A stretch of 64,000 nucleotides of DNA from NIOZ-UU13 sp964653075 (GTDB lineage Bacteria; Planctomycetota; Phycisphaerae; Sedimentisphaerales; Anaerobacaceae), in NCBI GenBank assembly GCA_964653075.1, contig CAZZAX010000004.1:39923-103922 (forward strand). Direction: 5' to 3'. Under the pieces are notes generated by a model. It saw only the letters and a list, made by a program, of their open reading frames with translations, was not told the DNA's origin and ran no database searches. A program made the position numbers and the translations under genes. This document shows positions 8,516 to 17,450 of this stretch, in pieces; the stretch's first letter is position 1; each line of letters opens with the position of its first letter.

Positions 8516-10582
8516 ATGACACGGAAATTCACACTAAAATCAAGAACCGCGGCTGATGAGATAAATTTTTCAGCGGATCTCAATGAAGAACAACTGGCAG
8601 TAGCTACTGCACCGGGTGGTCCTATGCTGGTGATAGCCGGCGCTGGAAGCGGTAAGACCCGTGCTCTGACATATCGACTGGCCTGGCTGGTTCATAATGG
8701 AGTGGAACCCTCACGCATAATGCTTGTTACCTTTACGAACCGTGCCGCCCGTGAAATGCTCAGCCGGGTGGAGGTTCTGGTCAAACAGAAGACTAAAGAC
8801 ATTTGGGGTGGTACATTCCATCATATCGCCAATCGGCTTCTTCGCCAGCATGGGAAGAAGCTCGGTATTTCCCCGGATTTCACGATTTTGGACAGGGAAG
8901 ACTCAAGAGACCTTATCGCATCCTGTGTTCAAGAGGCAGGGGTGGATATTCATAAAAGAAGGTTTCCAAGAAAATCGGTGTTGTCTGCGATTTCCAGCTT
9001 CGTTCAAAATACCCTCGAACCTTTGGAAGCCGTACTTATAAAACGCTATCCGATGTTTATTCGAGAGGCAGAGGAAATTGAAAAGGTATTGGTTCTCTAC
9101 ACTGCCAGGAAGATGGAAAGACAACTGCTGGATTTTGACGATCTGCTCAGCTTCTGGCTCAGGCTTCTGAACGAAGACGATAAAATTCGAAATCTACTTG
9201 CCAATCAGTTCTTGTACATCCTTGTCGATGAGTACCAGGATACGAATGCAATCCAGGGAGCAATAGTGGATTGTCTCGCCTCGAAACATCGTAATCTTAC
9301 GGTTGTGGGAGATGACTCGCAATCCATTTACAGTTTTCGCGGAGCAAGCTTTAAGAATATTATTACCTTCAAAGAGCGATACCCTGATGTTAAAGAATAT
9401 CGACTTGAGACGAATTATCGTTCCGTTCCGGAGATACTCTCACTGGCCAATGCCAGCATAGAGCATAATAGCCGGCGGCTTCCCAAGCAGCTTCGAGCGA
9501 AAAGGCCGACAGGACTTAAACCTGCCATCGTTCCTACTCAAGACCACTTCGTCCAAACCCGGTTCATTGCAGAGTATATTCTTCATCTGCTTGATGAAGG
9601 CCGGAATCTGAATGACATAGCTGTCTTGTATCGCAGTCATTGGCATTCACTTGAGATTCAATTGGAGTTCCAGCGCCGCAATATTCCATTTAGTGTTCGG
9701 GGAGGTTTACGTTTCTTCGAGCAGGCTCATATGAAAGATGTGTTATGTTATATGCGGATACTGCAGAATCCACACGATGAGCTGGCCTGGTTAAGGCTGC
9801 TAAAAATGTTGCCGAGAGTAGGTAATGTTTTATCCCGCAAGATGTGGCATCATATCAACCAAGTGGACAACACTCTTAAGGTTGCTTGTGAGTCAGACAC
9901 GGCCAGACTGCTTCCTGCCAGCGCAAGACCTTTTTATATGAATTTTGGTAAGCTCATCAAGGAATTGAAAAAACTAAATTCCCCTGCAGAGGTTATAGAT
10001 ACGGTACTGGAGCGCAGCTACGACGACTATCTTGTGTCTCATTATGATGGAGCTGCGCTTCGCAAGCAGGACATTCGAGCTTTAGCTAACTTCGCCGCAC
10101 AATACAATACTGTTGAGGCTTTCCTGGCTGATGTTGCCTTAACGGGAGAGTTTTCCGGAGAGACTGTTGTAACCGGGCCGGTTGAACAGGAATTTGTCAT
10201 ACTCAGCACGGTCCATCAGGCGAAGGGGCTGGAATGGCCCATTGTTTTCATTCCCTGGCTGGCAGATGGAAGGTTTCCGACAGATTTAGCTATAAATACA
10301 CAAGAGGAAGTGGAAGAGGAAAGACGTGTCTTCCATGTGGCTGTAACCAGGGCCAAGGATGAGCTGTATCTGGTCGTTCCACAGCTTTATCGCAACCGGT
10401 CTCGAAGCTTAGTGATAATGAAACCGAGCCGCTTTCTGACAGAGATTAAACAGGATCTAACCGAGCATATGGAACTCGAAGAGAGCCTGCCACATTTGAT
10501 AGCCGGCAAAGAACAAAATACTTTACCTATACAAGAACTTAAGAGTGGATTGAATACCCCTCAAGATGAGCTCATTGTTTAA
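8516..10582 (+). CDS. UvrD/PcrA/Rep-type superfamily 1 DNA helicase
   Basis: 688 residues, near the family's usual length (650-730). The ordered SF1A motifs are visible: Q-motif 'LNEEQLAVA' (22-30), Walker A 'AGAGSGKT' (41-48), Ia 'VTFTNRAAREM' (71-81), Walker B 'DEYQDT' (238-243), motif III 'GDDSQSIYSFRGA' (265-277), motif IV 'ETNYRS', motif V 'VHQAKGLEWPIVF' and motif VI 'VAVTRAKDELYLV'. It is therefore an ATP-driven 3'-to-5' DNA helicase, acting in repair or replication restart in the cytoplasm. Which of UvrD, PcrA or Rep it corresponds to cannot be decided. There is no clear ribosome site before ATG 8516. Its last 17 bases overlap the next frame. Confidence 0.9.
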   Translation: MTRKFTLKSRTAADEINFSADLNEEQLAVATAPGGPMLVIAGAGSGKTRALTYRLAWLVHNGVEPSRIMLVTFTNRAAREMLSRVEVLVKQKTKDIWGGTFHHIANRLLRQHGKKLGISPDFTILDREDSRDLIASCVQEAGVDIHKRRFPRKSVLSAISSFVQNTLEPLEAVLIKRYPMFIREAEEIEKVLVLYTARKMERQLLDFDDLLSFWLRLLNEDDKIRNLLANQFLYILVDEYQDTNAIQGAIVDCLASKHRNLTVVGDDSQSIYSFRGASFKNIITFKERYPDVKEYRLETNYRSVPEILSLANASIEHNSRRLPKQLRAKRPTGLKPAIVPTQDHFVQTRFIAEYILHLLDEGRNLNDIAVLYRSHWHSLEIQLEFQRRNIPFSVRGGLRFFEQAHMKDVLCYMRILQNPHDELAWLRLLKMLPRVGNVLSRKMWHHINQVDNTLKVACESDTARLLPASARPFYMNFGKLIKELKKLNSPAEVIDTVLERSYDDYLVSHYDGAALRKQDIRALANFAAQYNTVEAFLADVALTGEFSGETVVTGPVEQEFVILSTVHQAKGLEWPIVFIPWLADGRFPTDLAINTQEEVEEERRVFHVAVTRAKDELYLVVPQLYRNRSRSLVIMKPSRFLTEIKQDLTEHMELEESLPHLIAGKEQNTLPIQELKSGLNTPQDELIV

Positions 10583-11795
10583 GAATGTGTGGGATTATAT
10601 GGTTGGAATGAGAAGCCGAATGAATATATGGCGGAGAAGAAGAGGTGTACTTTGCAGTTCGATAGCTGCTATACTTGTGAGCGGGGCTATTTCAAACTTT
10701 TTCGTTTCAAATGATTTATATGCAGGAAATCCAAAAGGAATTAAACACGTCACCGTTTATCGAGAGAAACGTCGTTTTGGCGGCTGGCCGGCCAATCATG
10801 GAATCTGGTCCTGGGGAAACGAAATCCTGGTTGGTTTTAGCCGCGGACATTATAAAGATTTGGGGCCAAACCGCCATGCTATTGACCGTGAACGGTCGGA
10901 AGAACACCTCTTTGCACGAAGCCTGGATGGGGGCGAAACATGGTCCGTTGAGAATCCTGCTGAAAAAGGTGTTATCATTCCTTATGGCGCAGCATTGCAT
11001 GGCATACGGCCTCCACACTTAATCCCGAAAACACCGCTTGATTGCCCGGGTGCAGTTGAATTTACCCACCCTGGTTTTGCGATGACCCTTCGAATGTTAG
11101 ATAATAATGTGGGGCCGTCTTTGTTTTACTATTCTTATGATAGAGGTAAGAATTGGAACGGCCCGTATATCCTCAAAGTACAAAATATAGATGGTATTGC
11201 AGCGAGAACAGACTATATAGTTAACGACAAGCTCGACTGCATGTTATTCTTAACGGCAGCAAAGAAGAACGGTCGAGAGGGGCGTCCATTTTGTGCCAGG
11301 ACGTATAACGGAGGTAAAAGCTGGAATTTTGTTTCATGGATAGCGCCTGAGCCGAAAGGATTTTCAATTATGCCATCGACTGTTCGTCTGTCGAAAACAG
11401 TTCTTCTGGCCGCAGTTCGCCGACGTGAAGGTAATAGAAGATGGATAGAGATATATATTTCCGAAGATAATGGAAATACGTGGCGCTTCCTAAGCAAACC
11501 AGCATCTGACCTGGGTGAAGGCAATCCACCAAGTTTGATACGGCTTGCCGACGGCAGACTTTGCTTATCATATGGGTATCGCGCTCAACCGTATGGAATT
11601 CGCGCACAAATAAGCTGGGATAATGCGAAAACATGGAGCAACCCCATACATTTGCGTGATGATGGCGCCGGCAGAGACCTTGGATATGTTCGGTCTGTCC
11701 AACGTTCGGATGGGAAAATTCTTTTTGTTTACTATTTTTGTGATAAACAGTCTCCGGAACGTTATATCGCAGCAACTATTTGGGATGGAAAATGA
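10566..11795 (+). CDS. exported sialidase-like (Asp-box/BNR repeat) protein
   Basis: 409 residues from ATG 10566, which overlaps the helicase end; ATG 10608 or 10620 (MNIWRRRRGVLCSS...) give a more normal signal peptide, and none has a strong ribosome site. Five Asp-box motifs (S/T-x-D-x-G-x-x-W) are visible: SLDGGETW, SYDRGKNW, TYNGGKSW, SEDNGNTW and SWDNAKTW, the last degenerate. They mark the six-bladed sialidase fold. Sialidases and related BNR glycosidases remove sugars from glycans; the catalytic Arg triad was not resolved, so only the fold is claimed. Lies upstream of the RraA-like gene and may be transcribed with it. Confidence 0.75.
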   Translation: MSSLFKNVWDYMVGMRSRMNIWRRRRGVLCSSIAAILVSGAISNFFVSNDLYAGNPKGIKHVTVYREKRRFGGWPANHGIWSWGNEILVGFSRGHYKDLGPNRHAIDRERSEEHLFARSLDGGETWSVENPAEKGVIIPYGAALHGIRPPHLIPKTPLDCPGAVEFTHPGFAMTLRMLDNNVGPSLFYYSYDRGKNWNGPYILKVQNIDGIAARTDYIVNDKLDCMLFLTAAKKNGREGRPFCARTYNGGKSWNFVSWIAPEPKGFSIMPSTVRLSKTVLLAAVRRREGNRRWIEIYISEDNGNTWRFLSKPASDLGEGNPPSLIRLADGRLCLSYGYRAQPYGIRAQISWDNAKTWSNPIHLRDDGAGRDLGYVRSVQRSDGKILFVYYFCDKQSPERYIAATIWDGK

Positions 11796-11920
11796 GATTA
11801 TATTCCCTCCTATTCAGATGATTATTTTGCTTGTTAGCTGATTTGTCACTGGTGCCTTTGTATCAGCATCTGAGTACGATAATAATTTAACACTTCATAC
11901 TGATGTTAGGATAAAAAGAA

Positions 11921-12682
11921 ATGGAAAAAACGAATCAACCTCCATTGTCTTATGCAGACCTGCTGGAATTAAAGCGATGGAATACACCGACGATCTACAA
12001 TGGCTGGGAACAGGTTACTAAATTGGATGCCGGTAAAGACGCCTTCAACCTGGAGGATTGCCGGGATTTCATGCTGGAAATGGGTCCGATGGTGGGATAT
12101 GCCATGACTGTTGTGATAGAGCCGGGTAATCCTGAACACCCCAGGCAAAATCCAAAGGCATGGAGTGAGTATCGACGATATATTGCGTCACTTTCTATGC
12201 CAAAGATAGTAGTAGTACAGGACCTGGACAAGCCGCGAACATTCGGCTCATTCTGGGGAGAAGTAAACAGCAGCATTCATAAAGCCCTGGGATGTATAGG
12301 GACAATTACCGACGGTGCAATCAGAGACCTTGATGAAATGCATAATGTGGGATTCAAAGCAATTGCAAAGCGTCTGTGTGTCGGACACGCATATAGCCAT
12401 CCCGTACGTTGGAATTGCAAAGTAGAGGTATTTGGACGGACCGTTAAACCCGGAGATTTGATCCATGCAGACAAACATGGATTTATTGTTTTACCGAGGG
12501 AAGACCAAGATCAATTGCTGGAAGCAGCTCGATTTATGGATTCTAACGAATGCCAGACGATGATAGCGGCCGCAAGTAACACCTCTGACTTGTCAACAGA
12601 AGAAAGACTTCAAGCCATTGACACAGCATGTGATAAATTCACTGTGAACATGGAAGCAAGGTTTGGCAGGAAAGGGAAATGA
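11921..12682 (+). CDS. RraA/HMG-aldolase-like family protein
   Basis: 253 residues. The family signature is the stretch 'GTITDGAIRDLDEM' (Arg and Asp of the aldolase/decarboxylase site) followed by 'VEVFGRTVKPGDLIHADKHG', as in 4-hydroxy-4-methyl-2-oxoglutarate aldolase and the RNase E inhibitor RraA. Usual length is 160-230, so this protein carries extra residues at both ends. In the metal-dependent aldolases these residues bind divalent metal and pyruvate enolate. The neighbouring oxidoreductase and sugar-related genes make an aldolase role in keto-acid breakdown more likely than RNase E control, but that is inference. Confidence 0.75.
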   Translation: MEKTNQPPLSYADLLELKRWNTPTIYNGWEQVTKLDAGKDAFNLEDCRDFMLEMGPMVGYAMTVVIEPGNPEHPRQNPKAWSEYRRYIASLSMPKIVVVQDLDKPRTFGSFWGEVNSSIHKALGCIGTITDGAIRDLDEMHNVGFKAIAKRLCVGHAYSHPVRWNCKVEVFGRTVKPGDLIHADKHGFIVLPREDQDQLLEAARFMDSNECQTMIAAASNTSDLSTEERLQAIDTACDKFTVNMEARFGRKGK

Positions 12683-12827
12683 TGAAGGAAAGGCCACTCT
12701 GTTTCGCTTGTTCAGCAGGTTAGTTTCAGGTATTAACCGTGCAAGAGGCGCCGGACATTGAAAACGTTACCAAATTTTTGACCTTCTGTAATACCTTGAC
12801 TCTACTTGATTTTAAAGGGTTTATGAA

Positions 12828-12944
12828 ATGAAAATATTTTCGAATTGGCAAATAACGGCCATCTGGGTTGCAGGCCAGTTGCAGGCGCAACTCGGCACAA
12901 TGGGGTCATTTATGGTGGTGTTTCATGGATGCGCACCGGCCTGA
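12828..12944 (+). CDS. possible 38-residue small ORF before the AOR gene
   Basis: ATG 12828 follows aaaggg at a workable distance (about 8 bases) and encodes 38 residues with a mildly hydrophobic middle ('WQITAIWVAGQLQAQLG'). No family is recognised. It lies in the 377-base gap between the RraA-like gene and the oxidoreductase gene, so it could be a leader peptide, a gene relic or noise. The rest of the gap holds no clear riboswitch, although a tungsten/molybdenum-cofactor switch would be a reasonable thing to expect there. Confidence 0.2.
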   Translation: MKIFSNWQITAIWVAGQLQAQLGTMGSFMVVFHGCAPA

Positions 12945-13059
12945 TTGGCTGGTTGGACCGGTCCGAAAAATTTCAGAAATGAATGGACGGTCATTGACAT
13001 TTAAGTCTTGTGAGGAGATATTTGACTATACCAAAACATGTTTATTAGGAGATTCAATT

Positions 13060-14856
13060 ATGGCCGGATATTCTGGAAAGTTCTTAAGGGTAAATCTTAG
13101 TACAGGTCAGATTGACCGGGAAAATTTAGATATGGAACTGGCTATGAAATTTATAGGAGGGCGCGGGTTAGCCTCGTATTATCTGGCACAAGAAGTTGAC
13201 CCTGAGATAGAACCATTCGACCCGGCGAATAAGATTATTTTTGCGACGGGTCCGCTTACAGGCTCACAGGCACCGACTGGAGGGCGATACATGGTAGTAA
13301 CAAAATCGCCTCTGAGTGGTACAATCGCCAGCTCCAATTCGGGTGGTTTCTGGGGTGCGGAACTAAAATGCGCAGGGTATGATTTTATTATCGTGGAAGG
13401 CAAATCCGACAAGCCTTGTTACATATACATCAATGACAATACTGTTCAGATTAAGGATGCAAAAAAATATTGGGGCAAACTGGTTTCCGAGACGACCGAT
13501 CTGCTACTTCAGGAAACAAGAGACTCCAAGGCCCGAGTTCTGACCATTGGTCCTGCCGGTGAAAGACTTGCGTTACTGGCTTGTGTGATGAACGACAAAT
13601 ATCGTGCCGCCGGCAGGTCGGGGGTTGGAGCGGTTATGGGCAGCAAGAACCTGAAGGCGATTGTGGTAAGAGGTACAGGAAAACTAAGCCCGGCCAGAGA
13701 TGAGGAAGCAAAAAAGGTATTAACAAATGTCAGGAAGAAAATCCGAGAGAACGATGTTACAAGCAAGGGACTACCCACATACGGTACGTCCATACTTGTG
13801 AACTTAATTAACCAGAGCGGAATCTATCCGACCAACAATTTCCAGGAGTCGTATTTCGAAACGGCCGACAAAACCTCAGGTGAGACATTAGCCGAAAAGT
13901 ATCTGGTCAGGAATATGGCATGTTTCCATTGCCCAATTGCCTGCGGGAGATACTCCAAGGTCGATGACGTCGAAGGAGAAGGCCCGGAGTATGAAACTGT
14001 TTGGGCGTACGGTGCAAGTTGTGGTGTCGACGACCTGGCGGCGATAATCAAAGCCAACAAGCTGTGTAATGAATATGGCCTGGATACTATCTCGGCCGGA
14101 GCGACGATTGCCTGCGCTATGGAGATGTATGAAAAGGGTATTATCGGTTCAGATGAAATTGACGGACCGGCATTAAAGTTTGGCTCCGGTGAAGCGATCG
14201 TGGAATGGACACGAAAAATGGGAGCAGGTGAAGGATTTGGAGTGAAACTTGCGCTTGGGTCCTACAGATTGGGCGAAGAGTACGGAGTTCCAGAACTGTC
14301 AATGTCGGTAAAGAAGCTGGAGTTACCGGCTTATGACCCGAGAGGTGTACAGGGTCATGGCTTACAATACGCCACATCTAACCGTGGTGGTTGTCATGTC
14401 AGGGGTTATATGATTGCTCCGGAAATTGTAGGGTTGCCGGAAAAGCTGGATCCCCTCTCAATCGAAGGAAAGGCTGCATGGGTAAAAATATTCCAGGACT
14501 TAACGGCAGTAATCGACTCCCTGGGATTATGCCTATTCACATCATTTGCCCTTGGAGCAGATGATTATAAGGATATGTTCAACTCTATTGTGGGGCAAGA
14601 CTGGACCACAGAAGCACTGCTTGAAGCCGGTGACAGGATATGGAATATAGAACGGATTTTTAATCTGAAGGCAGGTATCAGTCCTGAGCAGGACACACTA
14701 CCTCGGCGCCTTCTAACTGAACCAATTCCGAACGGGCCTTGCAAGGGACATGTACATCGTCTGGGGGAGCTTTTGCCGGATTATTACAAAGAACGTGGTT
14801 GGAATGAACAAGGATTACCGAGTGAATCTAAGCTCGCTCAGCTCGACATAGCGTGA
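13060..14856 (+). CDS. aor: aldehyde:ferredoxin oxidoreductase (tungsten-pterin enzyme)
   Basis: I start at ATG 13060, which has aggaga at 13047-13052 and gives the family's standard N-terminus 'MAGYSGKFLRVNLSTG'; the frame is open further upstream but that part is not family-like. 598 residues, a usual length for AOR. The conserved pterin-binding phrase is 'IGGRGLASYYL', followed by 'FATGPLTGSQAPTGGRY'. Cluster cysteines are C288, C291 and C295 ('CFHCPIAC') plus C491 ('GLCLF'), the CxxC-x3-C...C arrangement that holds the [4Fe-4S] cluster. AOR enzymes oxidise aldehydes to acids with ferredoxin, using a tungsten (sometimes molybdenum) bis-pterin. The downstream gene (13 bases away) encodes a MoaD-like protein. 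An anaerobic lifestyle is implied. Confidence 0.92.
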   Translation: MAGYSGKFLRVNLSTGQIDRENLDMELAMKFIGGRGLASYYLAQEVDPEIEPFDPANKIIFATGPLTGSQAPTGGRYMVVTKSPLSGTIASSNSGGFWGAELKCAGYDFIIVEGKSDKPCYIYINDNTVQIKDAKKYWGKLVSETTDLLLQETRDSKARVLTIGPAGERLALLACVMNDKYRAAGRSGVGAVMGSKNLKAIVVRGTGKLSPARDEEAKKVLTNVRKKIRENDVTSKGLPTYGTSILVNLINQSGIYPTNNFQESYFETADKTSGETLAEKYLVRNMACFHCPIACGRYSKVDDVEGEGPEYETVWAYGASCGVDDLAAIIKANKLCNEYGLDTISAGATIACAMEMYEKGIIGSDEIDGPALKFGSGEAIVEWTRKMGAGEGFGVKLALGSYRLGEEYGVPELSMSVKKLELPAYDPRGVQGHGLQYATSNRGGCHVRGYMIAPEIVGLPEKLDPLSIEGKAAWVKIFQDLTAVIDSLGLCLFTSFALGADDYKDMFNSIVGQDWTTEALLEAGDRIWNIERIFNLKAGISPEQDTLPRRLLTEPIPNGPCKGHVHRLGELLPDYYKERGWNEQGLPSESKLAQLDIA

Positions 14857-14869
14857 AGGAATAAAAGAT

Positions 14870-15094
14870 ATGGTCGTGGAAGTTAAGCTTTTTGCGACCT
14901 TTAGAGAAGGCCGCTTCAACGAAAGAGAATTGGAACTACCTGAAGGAAGTTCTTTGAGCGATTTATTGAAATATCTAAAAATTCCTGAAAAAGATGCCAA
15001 GGTCATAATCGTAAATGGTCTGGCGACGTCAGTTGAGCATAAATTAAGCAATCATGACGTAATTGCTATTTTTCCCCCAATTGCCGGAGGCTGA
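14870..15094 (+). CDS. MoaD/ThiS-family sulfur-carrier protein
   Basis: 74 residues with the small ubiquitin-like fold: 'MVVEVKLFATFREGRF', 'LELPEGSSLSDLLKYL', then 'VIIVNGLATSVEHKLSNHDVIA' and the C-terminal 'FPPIAGG'. The terminal double glycine is the part that becomes a thiocarboxylate and donates sulfur to build the dithiolene of the pterin cofactor. It sits 13 bases after the AOR gene, and AOR operons commonly include such a gene, so it probably supplies that enzyme's tungstopterin. The region after it to 15365 holds no other gene. Confidence 0.9.
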   Translation: MVVEVKLFATFREGRFNERELELPEGSSLSDLLKYLKIPEKDAKVIIVNGLATSVEHKLSNHDVIAIFPPIAGG

Positions 15095-15110
15095 TGACAA
15101 GAATTGCTGA

Positions 15111-15133
15111 AACACCTGGATTTTAAAGGTGTT
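15111..15133 (+). terminator. weak hairpin after the MoaD-like gene
   Basis: The arms aacacct and aggtgtt form a 7-base-pair stem with a loop of about 9 bases. There is no T-run after it, so it may be a weak terminator or an mRNA 3' end stabiliser for the AOR-MoaD transcript. The remaining gap to 15365 shows no gene. Confidence 0.3.
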
Positions 15134-15374
15134 AGTGATTAAGGTCCGTACAAAATCTGAGATTGGCAGAAAGGGTAGGCACAAAAACCAATGTTTTCGT
15201 GCAAATGTTCAACAAAGCTACTTTGAAAGAGTAAATTCTTGATTGTTCAAGGTGAATTTTGTAAGATTATTAAAGTCGAACAATGAAAATTTAGTTTTTT
15301 AAGCGTTTAGATGGGAAATGTCAGATTATCCTTAAGCTTCCTGACTTCGAACTTGAGAGAGGAGGGTGCCGTTT

Positions 15375-17204
15375 ATGTATCATCCGGGACCATCTGAAAA
15401 AAAATCGTTTAATGCGTGCCCGAGAACCGGCAAGCCGATAAAGCAAAAGCCAAAAAAACGATGGGCGTTGTGGCTTCTCCCCTTCACGGGCCTGGCCGCA
15501 CTCATCTGGTTTCTTGTGCGAGTGATACCAAAACCCTCCCGCGCAACGTACCCCTGTCAGCAGGTGGCCTTTCCTCTTGCTTCGGGTTTTATAGTCTGGC
15601 TCACAGGAACTCTGGGCTCAATAGCTGCATTTCGTAGGGCGCAAAATTACTTGACAAAGACACGCTACGTTCTGGCCGCTATGTCCGTATTCATCGGCTT
15701 ATTCTTCATCTGGCTGATAACGAGCAACACAGGAGAGGAATTAATTCTTGCACAGGAACCGCGGGTTGTAGACGTCCCGATTGGTGTGGCCAAAGGAGTT
15801 AAACCCGGACGCGTCGCCTGGATTCACGACCCGAATGTCACGGACTGGACATATTTTAGTCGTAATCAGACCGAACACTGGTATGAGCATGACCACACCA
15901 ACCAGGCGGTAGTTAACAGAATGATGTCAACGGCTATCCGTGTGCTGGCGGGTGAACAAACAGATGCGGCCGCATGGGATGCAATCTTCCGGCATTTTAA
16001 CCGGCAACGAGGCAAAGGAGATATTGGCTACACACCCGGCGAAAAAATCGGCATCAAAGTCAACCATACGTTATGCCATAACGCGAATCCGGTAACGATG
16101 GATAAACAACGCAATTATATGAATTATATCGATAATTCACCCCAGTTGACTATCGCTCTGCTAAGGCAATTGATAGATGTTGTCGGAGTGGCTCCGGGCG
16201 ATATTTCAATCGGCGACCCGGGCAGGATTATGCCGAACTACTGGTACGATATGGTCGAGCCGAATTGTCCCGGTGTGGTCTACATCGCAAGAGTCGGCGG
16301 CAAAGGGCGAACCAAATCACGGTGGTCGAGGGTAGAGTTTAACTGGAGTGACCCGGACTCGAAGCACCGGGCGGGTGTCACTGAAATAGATAATATACCC
16401 ATTTGCTTCGCGCAAGCCGATTACTTCATCAATTTCCCTATTCTCAAAAGCCACAGCGCAGGCGGTATCACGGTTTGCGCCAAAAATCACTACGGCTCAC
16501 TCATAAGGAACCCCAACGCAGGGGACCAGCCAAACTCCAGCAACTGGTACGATATGCACACTACCCTGCCAAGCAATATTCCGGGAATGGGTAATTACCG
16601 CTGCCTTGTTGACCTGATGGGTCATGAGCAATTAGGCGGCAAGACATTGCTGTGCCTGGTTGACGGGCTTTTCGCAGGAATGAACTGGGATTCACAGCCT
16701 ACCAAATGGCAGATGGAACCTTTCAATGACGACTGGCCTTCGAGTATATTTCTTTCGATGGACCAGGTCGCGATTGACTCGGTATGCTTTGACTTTTTAT
16801 ACACGGAATGGAGCGACTATCCGCATATATCCGGCGCTCACGATTATCTGCACGAGGCTGCGATGGCACACAATCCTCCTTCAGGAACAATATACGACCC
16901 GGAAAATGACGGAACTCCCCTTGAAAGTCTCGGCGCGCATGAACACTGGAACAACTCAACGGACAAACAGTACAGCCGTAACCTCGGCACGGGTGAAGGA
17001 ATCGAGCTTATTCAGTCAACAGTAATTAATATGATTCCAGGTGACTTTGAGCCTGATGGCGATGTGGACTTCGATGACCTTTTCGTTCTGGCCGCATACT
17101 GGCTCGAATCAAATCATCCGGGATGCATCGGTGACCTTGACGGCGATTGTGATGTAGATTTGAGGGACTTCGCTATTTTAGCTCAGAATTGGGGTGGGGA
17201 CTAA
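15375..17204 (+). CDS. DUF362 membrane protein with C-terminal dockerin-like domain
   Basis: ATG 15375 is preferred over GTG 15366 because the gagagaggagg at 15355-15365 would overlap the GTG. 609 residues. The N-terminus has three hydrophobic segments (roughly 27-50, 62-85 and 95-117). The DUF362 region spans about 130-540; the phrase 'YFINFPILKSHSAGGITVCAKNHYG' region is the family mark. DUF362 proteins include ferredoxin-linked and uncharacterised forms; no function is known. The last 55 residues carry two EF-hand-like loops ('EPDGDVDFDDLFVLAAYW' and 'DLDGDCDVDLRDFAILAQNW'), a dockerin type I pattern. A dockerin on a membrane-anchored DUF362 protein is odd. Preceded by 270 gene-free bases. 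Confidence 0.8.
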   Translation: MYHPGPSEKKSFNACPRTGKPIKQKPKKRWALWLLPFTGLAALIWFLVRVIPKPSRATYPCQQVAFPLASGFIVWLTGTLGSIAAFRRAQNYLTKTRYVLAAMSVFIGLFFIWLITSNTGEELILAQEPRVVDVPIGVAKGVKPGRVAWIHDPNVTDWTYFSRNQTEHWYEHDHTNQAVVNRMMSTAIRVLAGEQTDAAAWDAIFRHFNRQRGKGDIGYTPGEKIGIKVNHTLCHNANPVTMDKQRNYMNYIDNSPQLTIALLRQLIDVVGVAPGDISIGDPGRIMPNYWYDMVEPNCPGVVYIARVGGKGRTKSRWSRVEFNWSDPDSKHRAGVTEIDNIPICFAQADYFINFPILKSHSAGGITVCAKNHYGSLIRNPNAGDQPNSSNWYDMHTTLPSNIPGMGNYRCLVDLMGHEQLGGKTLLCLVDGLFAGMNWDSQPTKWQMEPFNDDWPSSIFLSMDQVAIDSVCFDFLYTEWSDYPHISGAHDYLHEAAMAHNPPSGTIYDPENDGTPLESLGAHEHWNNSTDKQYSRNLGTGEGIELIQSTVINMIPGDFEPDGDVDFDDLFVLAAYWLESNHPGCIGDLDGDCDVDLRDFAILAQNWGGD

Positions 17205-17245
17205 AATACCTTCCAGCCAATTTAAACAACGTGTACATAGCTCTG

Positions 17246-17263
17246 AAAAGACCTGGGTCTTTT
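17246..17263 (+). terminator. short hairpin after the DUF362 gene
   Basis: Perfect 7-base-pair stem aaaagac/gtctttt with loop ctgg; the 3' arm ends in TTTT, so it can act as a weak bidirectional terminator between this gene and the convergent minus-strand gene. Confidence 0.45.
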
Positions 17264-17450
17264 AAGGTTTCTCAACTACCGGTTTCCCACCGAGCCTGGG
17301 TGGATATTGTACAAATGTAGAATTTTTAGGATAAGCTGGTCATATTGAAATTCTCCGAATGTGCAATCAATCTAATACTATGACTATTTTAATCGACTTC
17401 CTCTGTTGGCAACGCGCCTTTGCAGAACGTTCAAGGCTGCTGCTCCAATG

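Noticed and set aside
12868..13059. 64-codon N-terminal extension of the AOR frame
   Set aside because: Not family-like; ATG 13060 has a ribosome site and gives the standard AOR N-terminus.
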